From positions 28,507,183 to 28,571,182 of the forward strand of contig ML682005.1 in assembly GCA_007922195.1 (NCBI GenBank): a DNA stretch of 64,000 nucleotides, in the 5' to 3' direction. Every line of letters begins with the position of its first letter. Position 1 is the first letter of the stretch. The notes beneath the pieces were generated by a model. It saw nothing but the letters and a program-made list of their open reading frames with translations. It made no database searches and had not been told where the DNA came from. Of this stretch, positions 1 to 11,350 are shown in pieces. A program made the position numbers and the translations under genes. Source of the DNA: Podocnemis expansa (taxonomy: Eukaryota; Chordata; Testudines; Podocnemididae).

Positions 1-1190
1 GGCCCTGCATATGGCCGCATGAGCCATGGCCACAGGGGGTAGGCCACGTCCGCCACAATGAGGACGGGCACCTCTGCTCCCCCAAGATTGATGTTGTGAG
101 GGGGAGAGAAGGTGCCCTCCTCCATGCCCCGGTAGAGGGCAGAGTTCCGGAGGACCCTGGCATCATGGGCCCTCCCTGGCCATCCGACATAACAGTTCTG
201 GAACAGGCCCCGGTGGTCCACAAGGGCCTGCACAGTGATAGAGTGGTACCACTTCCTATTGCGGTACTCGGTGGCCTTGTGCTCCTGAGCTCGCATGGGG
301 ATGTGCGGGGCATCAAGGATCCCCACACACTTGGGGAAGCCGAGGGTGACCATGCCTGGAATGGTGTTCTACAGCTCCCCTTGTCTCACCAGACATCGCA
401 GCAGGACATGGTTGACGGCCCTGGTGACCTTGATGAGGATGTTCCCAGTGGTGGACCTCCCAACACCGAAGAGGTGTGCCACTGACCTGTGGTCCTCCGG
501 AGTGGCCATCTTCCAGAGTGCGATGGCCACTCTTTTGTCCACAGGGATGCCCGGCCTCATGGGAGTGTCCCTGCGGTGCAGCTGCCAGGCGAGTTCCATG
601 ACCAGGAGGGTGAAGCTGGGCCTGGTCATGTGGAAGTTCCGCGTCCAGTCATCGTCCCCCCAGCTGCGCAGCACGACCCGCTCCCACCCGTCTGGGCTGG
701 TCTCCCGGGCCCAGACCTTGCGAGGCATAGAGGGGGGGCAGGGGCAGTAGCTCTGCCCTGCGGACGAGGTGAATGAAAGCCTTGGGCAGAGGCTGGGCAC
801 CCTCTGGGTCCACGAGCAGAGTGTCCCACATGAGCAGGACACTCTGCAGGCAGTCAGAGTGGCTGGGTGTCGCACGGCGCTGTCTGGGCAACCGGGCAAT
901 GTCCATTGCTTGCAGAGTCCTGCTAGCCAGAGTGGACAGGGAAGTGAGGTTGGGGCCAGCTTTTATGGGATTGGCTACCAACATGGCTGCCGACGTGGCC
1001 CAAGGAGGTGGCCATGTTACCACACCTCCCATGGTGCCCTGCTCCTGAAGCGAAATAGCAAGTCCACAGTGTGGACATGCTATTTCGATTCCCGCTTTTT
1101 TCCTTATTTCAAAATAGCTTTTTGTTATTTCGAAAAAAGACATTTTGAAATAAGATGTTTCAAATAACTGTCCATACTTTTTCAAGCTGG
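1..1190 (-). pseudogene. PIF/Harbinger (HARBI1-like) transposase, broken and cut by window edge
   Basis: The minus strand encodes a HARBI1-type DDE transposase of a PIF/Harbinger DNA transposon. From about 899 to 369 one open frame shows the family's N-terminal region, including FHMTRPSF, then VDKRVAIALWKMATPEDHRS and the FGVGRSTTG helix-turn-helix-like block. The catalytic half, about 335 down to 1, is in another frame. It contains GILDAPHIPM with the first catalytic D, the VDHRGLFQNCYVGWPGRAHD block with the second D, and PLWPWLMRPY near the window edge. The frame change near 365-390 marks a frameshift. The third catalytic residue would lie before base 1. From about 1030 to 1190 there is AT-rich sequence with inverted TATTTCGAAA-like motifs, probably the element's subterminal region. 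Identification rests on motif recognition. The element is a pseudogene because of the frameshift. Confidence 0.88.
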
Positions 1191-1195
1191 AGGTA

Positions 1196-1649
1196 CAGTG
1201 GGGACCGATTTATGCATGGCTGTCGGGGGACAAGCCCCCAGCGACCATGCATAAACTGGCCCACATGTAAATGGGACTGGAAGGCCTTCCCTGGGGCACT
1301 GGCCCAGGCCCCACTCCTGGCTGATGGCCATGCCCCTGGCCCCGTTTCTGCGCTGGGGTCCGAGCTGGCCTCAGGTGCCTGCTGCTGCCACCCTGGTCTC
1401 AGACCCCCGGCCACGGACATGGCAAGGAGCGGTGGCTGCTTCCAACCCCGTTCTAGGTTCAGCCACCCGTGGCTGTGGCTGGGCCAGTGCCTGGGGCCCA
1501 TCTCCGGGGCAGCAACGCTTATGTTCCCATTTACGCAAGGTGCATTAACGGGACCCGCGTGTTACTGTGGGGCCTTTGGGGGACATCCTGTTACCACGCG
1601 TAAACCAGTTCTGCTCACAAACCGGTCACACGGTAACAAGTCACCCCTG
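1196..1649. mobile_element. Tc1/mariner-like MITE with TA target duplication
   Basis: The element begins CAGTGGGGACC and ends with the reverse complement of CAGGGGTGACT, and both ends are flanked by TA (1194-1195 and 1650-1651). A terminal CAG with a TA duplication is typical of the Tc1/mariner and pogo/Tigger group. The interior is GC-rich and has no transposase frame. A strong internal palindrome, TTTATGCATGG with CCATGCATAAA, lies at about 1209-1256 around a GGGGG/CCCCC stem. It abuts the Harbinger remnant on its left. Confidence 0.6.
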
Positions 1650-1651
1650 TA

Positions 1652-4600
1652 TATGTAGGGAAATGAGACATAGTATGCTGAGTGTTATGGGGTGAAAAGA
1701 GTTATATCCGCATAAAGTGGTATTTAAAGGTCTATAAAATATATGTGTTCTTAAACTAAGTGGCAACCTTCCATCTCAAAAGATAGAAGCTGTTCCATTG
1801 CTATCCTTTGTGCTGCATCATCCCTTTGGAAATCATCATGAGTGACTATAAAATCCAATTCACAAGTGACAGTCCTTCCAAAAGATAACCCAGTGGTACA
1901 GAGCAAGGCCAGATCTAGCCAACACACTACAAAGACGTCTTAAGACTTATAATTAAGAGGTAGCAATCATGCAGCTTTAAAAAAGCAGTATGACAGTCTT
2001 CTAACTGCAGAAGGTTTGCAACAGGCAATGTTTAAACCAATGTGCACTTCAGCTGCACTTCAGCTATTTCAGATTGCTTGCTGTACAACAAATCCAGCTC
2101 TCTCAAAAGCTTCTGTCCTCCTCTTACCTATTACACTGCTATGCATCATCCAGTTTTTAGGCAGCTTAATTGTTTCTTCACAGTATGTAAACCATTTAAT
2201 TTCTCCAGCAATGTGGAGAAATTAAACTCATGATGGACCAAGTGGCACAGATGACAAACACCTGCCCACATGCTGCAGCAGAGAATTGTTGAATTTATAT
2301 TTTCTTTCAGAGAAGAAACATTCTCCTTGTCACACAGTCACAGACTTCTAGGGATAAAAGGTTACTGACAGATTTTACTAGTGCTGGTCAAACAATTTTC
2401 TATAAATCTTGGGCCAGGATTTGCCTTATGTTCTAAGACCTACTGAGCAGTGCATTCTTCTGTTGACTGCTGTGTTGAGGCAAGCTGGGAGGCAGGTAAC
2501 CAGCCAATTGAGACTGTCTGGGGTGTACACTACTGCTCAATATGTATAAGTGAGGAGAATCTTGCCATATTTGATAAGAATTTAGCATCTTATTTGGTTA
2601 GCAGCGTGTTTGAGTCAACTATTATACTCTGTGATTCAGGTCATGGTGTTTCTAAATACAGTCGTTATTTGCAATAAGTTTTGGTGTTCACAAACTATTT
2701 GCTTGAGCGATTTCTTATGCCACCTGGGCTAGGTTGTGAAACCTTTGCTCAGACTGATGTGTACTTAATTCCAATGATCTCAGTCCATATGAAGGACTCA
2801 GTATTACACTGAGGGCAAAAGTGTAGACACTTCTAAGGATATCATGAAGATCAGTGGTGAGCTGCTAGAGAGTGCCTGAGAGCAATGCAGTCTGTCTTGC
2901 ATCTTCCCCTGGAGACTGGAAACAATATTTGGTTTCTCACAATTTCTGTTGTCATGAAGTGAGAGCTTTATGAGAGTGGATTTGATCTTTGATCTCCCAT
3001 GAGGCTGGGTGTGTTGCATCAGGAGACTGAGTTAATTTAGCTTCCTAAAGATGAACTTCAAAGGCTTTATAGTAATAGAAATCCAGTTTTTCATTCTAAA
3101 AGAATAATACAAATACACTTGATTAAAGCAAACACCTGAAACCAGACTTTTTTTCCTGTTAAAATTAATGGCATCACCCCTTGAATCATTGCAGACTGGG
3201 CTGTACTACCATGACCTCCTGTAACCACAGAATCCTCAGGCCTAAGCAGGTAACAAAAAGTCCAAAACTTTGAGGAGCTGAGCACGTAGTGCAGGGGAGT
3301 GAAGTGAATACCAAGTGAGGGCACTCCATCCCTTACAGGATCAGGTGTCATAGGAAGTGTTACATTCTTTTCAACTTAACCATTTCTAATGATAGGCAGT
3401 TCATATCATCTTGGAGTGAAAGTAACCAAACTTGGCACAGTGAACTCTGCTGAGATGATATCCATCCTCTACCACAGAAGCAGCTGTGAAATTGTCCACT
3501 GAAGCTGCTTTATTGAGCTTCAGCTCCTCTAGGCATTTTAGTACTATACTAGGTTGTGGTTCTGGGCCAAGAAATATATATTGGCGTGGATCATGTTGCC
3601 CTGTCTCTAACCTACTCACATCATTCACCTTCCTAATAAGCATATTCAAAGCTAGTGTAGCTACTGCTCTCTCTAATATGTTCTGCCCGCACTTCAGAGC
3701 CCTTCTGTGGAGGCTAGCCATGCATGGATCTTGTGCAGTCCTCCTAAATTTTGGTGAATTTCACCTTTGGGCAAAGCTGTATTAAAGTATAGGTGCTATA
3801 GACCCATGCCTAGGAACCCAGCTTCAGGAGTCATATGATTACATCAGAATCTGTGTTTGCATTTATCAAGATTCATAAATCTGAGCCACATGGTTCTCAG
3901 GGAAAGTGTTAAAATGTCTAGAGCCATAAACAATAATTCAGGAAGCACCCAGCCCTATAAATGGGGTCTTTACTGCATGACCCACTGCTCATGGAAAACC
4001 CAGGAGATTCTGTTTGTCATAGGAGGAGGAAAATAATGTGAGCCTGGTCTAATAGATGCATCCCAGCTGCTGAGATAAACACTATCAGGGCTCACCCCCT
4101 AATGCTGTTAACCCTTCTTGTCTGGGGGGGGGGGAGTTGACCCCTTCTGCTGCTCCCAAGTGAATGGAAAAAGGTAATTTGTTGGCCAGAAGGGGGTCTT
4201 CCCAGCATTGTCACTTCAAGTGAGAATGGGACCATAGAGTTGGAGTGGGTCATGTGGGATGTAGAATTGAATGAATGGAAGGAAACATATCATGGTTTGC
4301 ATGTACCCACAAGTTGCCTTACTCTACATTCATTTCTCTCTCTCTCTTTTTTTTTTTTTTAGTAACACTTTATTGCATACACTTGTTCCATTTAAATCAA
4401 TGGACCTGCTAGCAAGGTACAGTACTACCCATTAGGAGAAAGAGCATCAGCATCTTCCCCTTAATTGTTTGGGATATTAAGTAAATTTTCTTTAAATGCT
4501 GCAAATGTTTTTAAGCTACATGTACATTAACAGGCATTATTTCTTTAGTCCTTTCTTGGGCATTTTGCTCCTTCTCTCCGTTTTTAATTATCTTAATTTT

Positions 4601-5195
4601 CCAAACGTTTTATTATGACACTTTTCTTTATTTACCTGTCTTTAACTGAGATCATTTCATCAGAGATATTCAGCACTATGAAGATGACAAACTGCCAGGT
4701 TCTTTTCCATAAAGCTGCTTCAGCAAGCTGTTGAACATGAGATTTATTCCCATGCTTTAAGGTCAGAATTAGTTTCTCCATAAAAAAGGTGATACTTACT
4801 TTACTAAGAAATAGTGGGAGTTGTCAGGCCTGGTAGTGTGTTGTTTATTGATAATGAGTTCAAGACAAGTTTGTAGCTGCTTCAAAACACATTTTAAATC
4901 AGACCACACTAAGGAGTCTTTGGGGATGCATCAATAACCATTCAGTGTAAGATTAAGAAGCTGTGGATGCATATTACTCAAACATTTATTTTCCCAGTAT
5001 ATGAGTTATACGAATGTACTGAATCCATTTTTTGATTTTTTTCTGTGATGCATATAAGAATAAGAGTGAGCTGAAGTGCACATAGATGTAAGAAAGGTGA
5101 ACTGTAAAGCTGTAATGTGCTACCTTCCAAGACCTAAATTTAATTTTTATCCTGCAGCAAATTATGATCTTAAAAACACCTAAAACTGAGCAAGT
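1652..5195. other. No gene recognised; single-copy-like AT-rich DNA
   Basis: I see no coding exon or clear transposon here. Simple sequence includes a G run at about 4126-4135 and a TC tract running into poly-T at about 4334-4360. A 107-codon minus-strand frame at 3401-3721 has no motif I recognise. Confidence 0.5.
4334..4360. repeat. (TC)n followed by poly-T
   Basis: A short CT-dinucleotide run continues directly into about 15 T residues. It is low-complexity sequence. Confidence 0.9.
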
Positions 5196-5730
5196 CTTAG
5201 TCTTGTATTCCTTAGCCATTGGCCTCGGCAGGAGCTTTGAGTGCAAAATAATCCATCATTAGGTATTTAGGACTTAGCTCAGACAGTCTGTGGGACATGG
5301 AACATCCAATTGTTCTGTGTTTGTACAGTGCTAGCGCAGTGCGGTCCTGATCAATGATGAGGGGTCCTAGCCCAGGGTTTGGAGCCCAAAAGATAAGACC
5401 CACCATTTTTTTAAAATTGCTTCAATAGCCAAATGTTCTGAGGGTTGCAACGGGTATAAATTCCTGGTGGGAGGAGTTGGAAACTGGGCCAGGGTGCCTG
5501 CCACAAGGTGTTGGGGCGGAGAGCCCAGAACCAGGAGTGAGTCCCCCAGTAGTGGTGGGGACCCCAGAGCCTGGCATAGCCCACCTACAGGGTCCCCCAA
5601 GTGGCAAGGGAGCTCAGAGCCTGGACCACAATGGGGCAGCCAAAAAGCTGCATGTGGCAGGTTGCAGACCCTTATCCTAGCCACTACTGCAATAATAATA
5701 ATAATAATGAATGAAGCCTTATTAATTGGA
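5196..5730. repeat. Old dispersed repeat split by a hAT-like insertion
   Basis: The stretch with TGTTTGTACAGTGC and GGTCCTGATC (about 5317-5372) resembles a dispersed sauropsid repeat that I know in outline but cannot classify. Its tail resumes after the insertion, at 5683, as ACTACTGCAATAATAATAAT. Removing 5373-5674 and one copy of the 8-bp duplication rejoins the two halves naturally. Confidence 0.5.
5373..5674. mobile_element. hAT-like non-autonomous element with 8-bp duplication
   Basis: A 302-bp GC-rich insert is flanked by perfect 8-bp direct repeats TCCTAGCC (5365-5372 and 5675-5682). The left end reads CAGGGTTTGGAGCC. The inverted right end reads TAAGGGTCTGCAACC, an imperfect terminal inverted repeat. 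An 8-bp duplication with CAGGG-type ends is diagnostic of the hAT superfamily. The overlapping open frames inside are not genes. Confidence 0.8.
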
Positions 5731-6009
5731 AGTAGAGAGTCTTCACTAGACTCTCTAATTCAAAATAGGGGAAGGCTGGCAAAAGAATAGGGAAATTAGT
5801 TCAAATTAAGCCTATTCTGTAGCTTAAAATGGCTTAATTTGAACTAATAACTTCAAAGCAAGTGATAACTTTGAAGTAAAAGGAGGTTTTATTATATCAA
5901 ATTAGTGGTTCCTTATTTAGAATTAATAAAATACCTCCTTCGCCAGGGAATAAGTTATTTCTAATTAAGCCTCCTTAATTCAAAATAACTTGTAACTGTA
6001 GACATAGCC
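5730..6009. mobile_element. Harbinger-type MITE, left end unclear
   Basis: The right end is TGTAGACATAGCC followed by TAA, which matches the shared GGCTATGTCTACA terminus of other MITEs in this window. The interior carries repeated TTAATTTGAACTAAT and TTAATTCAAAATAA-like near-palindromes. I could not find a matching left terminus, so the left boundary is approximate. Confidence 0.5.
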
Positions 6010-6059
6010 TAAGAGCATGGGGTTAACTCCCTAGGTAATAGTGATTGATGGTCATATCC

Positions 6060-7370
6060 TCCAAGAATTTCCCTAATTTTTTTTGAGGCCTGTTATATTT
6101 TGGACATCACAAATCCCCTAGAACCCCCCAGGAGGACTATCCAGTGTGGGAATAAATGTTTCCTTATGTTTGTTTTAAACCTGCAGTCTATTGATTTCAT
6201 TGGATGACCCCTGATTCTTGTGTTATGTGAAGAGGTAAATAACACTTCTCTATTCACTTTCCTCACAGCACTCTTGACTTTATAGATGTCTGGCAACTCA
6301 CCTCTCTCAAGCATTCTAACCTGAGCAGTTCCAGTCTTTCTAATCTCTCCTCATATAGAAGCTGCTTCATAGCCCTAACCATTTTTGTTTCCCTTCCTTA
6401 GCACCTTTCTAATATGCCTTTTTCAGTGCGGGAATCAAAACTGCATGCAGTACTCAAGGTGTGAGGGTACTATAAATTCATAATGGCATTATGATATTCT
6501 CTGTCTTATTATCTATTCCTTTTCCAGTGGTTCCTAACATTCTGCTTTTTTTTTTTTTTGACTGTCACTCCACTCTGAATAGGTGTTTTCACAGAGCTAG
6601 GCACATTAACATCTTTCTTGAGTTTTAAAAGATAATTTAGTACCCATCATTTTGTACGTATAGTCGGGATTATTTTTCTTAACATGCATTACTTTGCACT
6701 TACCAAATACTGAATTTCATCTGCCATTTTGCTGCATAGTCACCCAGTTTTGTGAGATTCTTTTATAACTCTTCACAGCCAGTTTTGGATTTAACAGTCT
6801 TGAATAATTTAATATAATCTGAGAATTTATCCCTTTTGGCGTTCACCTCTTTTTCAAATCATTTGTGAATATGCTGCACAGTACAGATTCTTGGGGGAGC
6901 CAGCTATTTATTTCTTTCCATTGTTAAAACTGGCCATATATTCCTACTCTTTGTTTCATATCGTTTAGCCAGTTTCAGATCCATGGGAGAATCTTCTGTC
7001 TTATCCGAGGGCTGCTTATTTGTTTAAAAGCATTTGATGCAAGACCTTGTTAAAAGCTATCTGAAAGTTTAGGTACAATATAAACACTGAATCATACTTG
7101 TCCACATGCTTGCTGACATTCTCAAAGAATTCTAATAGATTAGTGAGCCATGATTTCCCTTTATAAAAGTCATGTTGACTCTTCATGTTTCTAACACATT
7201 CATCTTTGTGTCTGATAATTCTGTTAGTAATACAATTTCACCTAAATTGCCTGGTATTGAATTTAGGCATACTTCCTGTTAATTGCCAGGATCATCACTA
7301 GAGCCTTTTAAAAAAATCAGCATTGTATTAACTGTCCTCCAGTCATCTGGTATAAAAGTTGATTCAAAAA
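6060..7370 (-). mobile_element. CR1-like LINE fragment, minus orientation
   Basis: The minus strand matches, from memory, the reverse-transcriptase part of a sauropsid CR1 subfamily. Read on the plus strand it has landmarks such as the CTCTCCTCATATAGAAGC block near 6343, TGCATTACTTTGCACTTACC near 6686, and the TTAGCCAGTTTCAGATCCATGGGAG block near 6965. All frames are interrupted by stops and indels, so it is an old, dead copy. Boundaries are approximate. Confidence 0.7.
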
Positions 7371-7385
7371 GATAGGTGAAGGTGA

Positions 7386-7925
7386 AAAAGGCTGAATCAT
7401 AGAAACTGGAAGGGATCCTGAGAGACCATCAAGTCCACCCCCCTTCACTCATGGCAGGACCAAGTACCCTTTTACATTACCTCTGACAGGTTCTTGTCCA
7501 ACCTGCTCTTAAACACTTCCAATGATAGACATTCTACAACTTACCTAGGCAACTTATTCCAGTGGCTAATCACCCTGACAATTAGGAATTTTTTTTTCCT
7601 AATGGTCAGCCTAAACCTCCCTTACTGTAATTTAAGTCCATTGCTTCCTGTCCTATCATCAGTGGTTAAGGAGAATAATTTTCTCCCTCCTCCTTGTAAC
7701 AACCTTTTCGGTGCTTGAAACTTGTTATCATGTCCCCTCTCAGCCTCCTCTTTTCTAGACTAAACAAACCCAGCTCCTTTAACCTTCCCTTATAAGTCAA
7801 GTGTTCCAGACTTCTAATTCATGTTGCTCTTCTCCAGATTTTCTCCAATTTGTCCACATCTTTCCTGAAATAAGGCACCCAGAACTGAACATAATACTCC
7901 AGTTGAGGTCTGATAATGAAATCAT
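7386..7925 (-). mobile_element. CR1 LINE 3' end, minus orientation
   Basis: This is a second, distinct CR1 copy. The element's 3' end lies on the left, with AATCATAGAAACTGGAAGGGA at 7394. The reversed C-terminal reverse-transcriptase region follows, with the CTTATTCCAGTGGCTAATCACC block near 7550 and CCAATTTGTCCACATC near 7847. It is 5'-truncated and frame-disrupted. Confidence 0.8.
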
Positions 7926-8330
7926 GATAAGTGATCAGAAAATCTAAAAAGTCTGGGATCTCAGTACTTATAAGGTTGAATGCATATAGGAACCTTACTC
8001 AAAACCTTTTGAGTCAGACGAAAATCTGGCTGGAAATGCAATCAGTGTGGAAATATCATAAATTTTCTCATTGTGTTTTGTCATTTTCATTTCCAGTTCT
8101 GGCTTGAAACAAAAAGTGCTGTGGTTCTTGAAAAATAAAATATAAATTTGTGACAAATAGCTAACTGAAATTATTTGAACCTCACAATACATTGGTTTAG
8201 ATTTATTTTTGATTTTGACTGAAATTTCAGGTTGAATCTTATTTTATGCCAATGGATTTAGCACAATGAGTCCATTATAAATCTATCCCATGCAAAAGAA
8301 AATGAAACTCTCTAATGATCAAGTATCAAA

Positions 8331-9160
8331 GTTCCAAAGGGGTAGCTATGCTAGTCTAGCTCAGCAAAACAAACAAGGAGTCCCATGGCACTTTTAAAGA
8401 CTCACAAATTTATTTTTCACATGAGCTTTCATGGACAAAGTCCCACTTCATGAGATGCCAGAGAGGAGAAAACTTACACTGAAAAAAAAAAAAAACCAAC
8501 CTTATTGTATGGGAGGGAAAGAGAAGTCCTGTGATTTTATTGTATTATATTGGGTCAGATTACTTCAGCAAATCAAACAAGTTGTATAGATTCAAACAGA
8601 ACATATCAGAATGTGATGAGGTTGAGAGAGGTGAGAATCATGGGTTATATCTACACTAAAGGCTTAAGTCAACTTAACTAGGCTTAAGTTGACTTCAGCA
8701 ACTCCCTGGCCACATTTGGAGTTCATTAAGTTGACTTAAGCACTTGCTTAAGTCGACCTGATAACTCTCACCCTTAAAATCGACTTTAAGGGTTCAGTCC
8801 AATTTATTAAGTCAACTTAATAAAATGTGGCCATTAAAGTTGACTTAAGGCAGAAGAGTTCTTGAAGTTGACTTCATAAAGGCAGCGGACCCATTTAAAT
8901 ACAACCTTATTAAATTCACTTTAAATGGGCCCCACGGCGTAAGTCGACTTTATAAAGTCTACTTAAAAAATGGATACTCTTTAAGTTGACTTAATAAGGT
9001 TGACTTTAAATCGACTTAACTGAGCCCTGTAGTGTAGACATATTCATGGTTAGTAATGGAAAGCTAAAGAATCCTGTGGCACAAATATCAAAGTGTACAC
9101 TACATAGTGTGTTATAGTTAGCAATAGAGAACTAGTCATCCTTTTTGTTTGTTTTCAATG
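8331..9160 (-). mobile_element. Penelope-like element tail (minus), split by a MITE
   Basis: On the plus strand the tail starts GTTCCAAAGGGGTAGC at 8331. It continues through the AAGGAGTCC...AAAGACTCACAAATTTATTT unit and the hammerhead-like module (8419-8458), then 3'-UTR-like sequence that resumes beyond the MITE insertion (8643-9045). In this copy the module reads CUCAUGA instead of CUGAUGA (G5 to C), so the core is dead although stem II, GAAA and AGCU remain. The right limit is approximate. Confidence 0.65.
8643..9045. mobile_element. Harbinger-type MITE with AAGTCGACTT subterminal repeats
   Basis: The terminal inverted repeats are GGTTATATCTACACT (left) and GAATATGTCTACACT (right, inverted). 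Both sides are flanked by ATG, a 3-bp duplication. The 403-bp body is packed with TTAAGTCGACTTAA-like near-palindromes (GTCAACTTAA, AAGTTGACTT, TCGACTTT). It has no coding capacity. It is inserted inside a Penelope-like tail. Confidence 0.8.
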
Positions 9161-9817
9161 TTAAATAGTCTAACTATTTTAAAACAAAATCACTTTGGAA
9201 GAACGAACATATATGGGTCACATTACTGTGCTTCGTCTATGTTGCATGCTGTGTATGTGTATTTATCCTGTAGAATGAATGGTAGACTGGGAACACTTTT
9301 ATAGCTGAGTTTCTATGTTTTCTTTGCAAAAAGGTTTATGAGAAAGAGACATTTTTGCTTTTCTGGTGAAGATTATTATGATATTGAGTTGATGTGTATT
9401 TGGTAGTGTTTTCTTTATGTTTAAATCAATGCCAGAGCTAGACAGCTAAAATGTAAATGAAGTATATTCATGTTGAGAATAACTCTTCTGTGAATTCAGT
9501 AAATCCTTAATGCAAATAAGAATAGTTTGGTATTCTAAATAACCCTTGACAAATGCACATATTAATGCACAACCTTCAACCAATGGTTTAGACAAAATAC
9601 TTAGTATAAATTATATTTGAAAATAAAGATGAATCATCCTTTCCTAGCTTTCATTTATTTCTAGGGGTCTCTCTTTTGTTTCCATGTGCACATAATCTCA
9701 ATCCCCTTTCTCTCCATAGTGTCTGATTTTGCACAGCACTGGTCACCTTCAAGGTCAGTTAGACTTGAGCACATTCACTCAGAATCTCATAAGATTTGTT
9801 TAACAGAACATTTTTAG
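9161..9817. other. No feature recognised
   Basis: AT-rich sequence with no coding frame, recognisable repeat or convincing site. Confidence 0.5.
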
Positions 9818-10400
9818 AATCGTAGATGGAATTAGGGATAGAAGGGACCTCAGGAGGTCATCAGTTACAAACCCATGATCAAAAAAGGACCAGCCCCAAT
9901 TAAATCATGCCAGCCAAAGCCTTTTCAAGCTGGATCTTTAAAACCTCTAAAGATGGAAATTGCACTACGTCCTATGGAACCCATTTCATGCTTCACCACT
10001 CTTCTAGTAAAAAGTTTCTTGTAATATCCAACCTCAACCTACCTCACTGCAACTTGATATCATTGTTCCTTATTCTGTCATCTTCCACTACAAAGAACAG
10101 ATTAGCTCCATCCTCTTTGTAACTACCCTTTGGGTCAGGGCAGTCCCAAAGCTTCCCCCACTACAGGGCCCCCCAGCTAGGGCTCCATCACCCACCATGT
10201 AACACTTTCCCCATATCCACACATCTAGTGATCTCCTCACAGAAAGTAATCAGGTTGGTCAGGAGTGACTTGCCCTTGGTGAATCCATATTGACTATTAC
10301 CAGTCACCTTCCTCTTCTTCAAGTGCTTCAAAATGGATTCATTGAGGACCTGCTCCATGAATCAGGTGGGGTCCTTGAAAAGTCCCTGCTTTGAGTTGAA
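9818..10400 (-). mobile_element. CR1 LINE pieces, minus orientation
   Basis: 9818-10150 matches the CR1 3' end read backwards: GAATCGTAGATGGAATTAGGG, GAAGGGACCTCAGGAGGTCAT, and the region coding the conserved C-terminus. 10200-10400 matches a more upstream part of the reverse transcriptase, with GACTTGCCCTTGGTGAATCC near 10267. The CR1 sequence between the two pieces is missing, and frames are broken. Confidence 0.75.
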
Positions 10401-11154
10401 CTTTTCATATGAAGATGTTATGAGGCAGTTCTCTCCGTAATACTTCATGGCAGCCTCTTAGGTTAGGTTAGTTTTTAATTATAATTAAACATTTCCCTTC
10501 ATGAAAATGTGAAGAGATCTGTGTGAGATCTAATATTTTCTGTGAGTTTCACAAACTGAAAACGAGAGGTTCCTGTTCATGCTGTTTGGCAGGAATTCAA
10601 CCTTTTAGGCTCTTTTGAGTTCTACAACAACAAACCAGAACATTAAACATTTACCCTGCCACTCTTCTTCCTTCCCAGCAGAATTCACCTATTTTCAACC
10701 ATCTGCAAAAAAAATGTTTTCATATCTCTGTCGTAAGGTATCTTCAAAGCAAAGGAAGTGAACAAGCCACCCAACAGAAAAATCTGGGTCTTCTCAAAAG
10801 CGTAAGATTAAAAGAGTGAGAGGTAGCAATCATCTGAACATTTTCATGACAAAGTGGACAGGCCCAAATGGTTTCAGTAGCCCTTTGCCAGGAATAGGGC
10901 ACAGCAAGGCAGCAGACACACCACTGCTTCATTTTAAAGGTGGGACGGAAATCATACATCAATACCTTCCATATATCCTCAGGCCTGGTCTGCATTGCCT
11001 CTGGCAGTCAACAGGAGTCATTTTCCCATTGACTGACTTACCTTGCCATTCCATGGTATCTCTACTGCACTGCATCGACCAACAATGCCCTCTAATTGAT
11101 GCAGACATACGTCTTCTGAGGGTTGGGGTTGGGGGTCATGGACTAATGGCATCA
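10401..11154. other. No gene recognised
   Basis: Mixed sequence. Overlapping open frames at 10744-11196 show no conserved motif and are probably chance. The right part merges into the Penelope-like 3'-UTR that begins at about 11155. Confidence 0.45.
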
Positions 11155-11350
11155 TCCTTACATCCTGCTCTGATTTGCTGTTACTTTATGACCTGATCCT
11201 ATGTTTTACACACCCTTGCATTTAGTTTCATTCCTTTCTGTAAGTTCACCCATCTTCGAAGCATCTGAGGAAGTGGGATCTTCTCCCACGAAAGCGCATG
11301 CAAAAAATAAATCTGTTAGTCTTAAAGTGCCACACAACTCCTTGTTGTTT
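11155..11350 (+). mobile_element. Penelope-like element tail with degenerate hammerhead module
   Basis: The plus-strand order is a 3'-UTR-like part (CTGCTCTGATTTGCTGTTAC onward), the hammerhead-like module at 11261-11301, and the AATAAATCTGTTAGTC / AAGTGCCACACAACTCC tail. The module has GCAU/AUGC stem I, CUGAGGA, a GUGGG/CCCAC stem II and GAAA. The essential U before the cleavage site is G (AGCG), so cleavage would be lost. Confidence 0.75.

Noticed and set aside
3401..3721. 107-codon minus frame with natural-looking residues
   Set aside because: No domain or family recognised, and no splice or promoter context. Too weak to call a gene; a protein search would decide.
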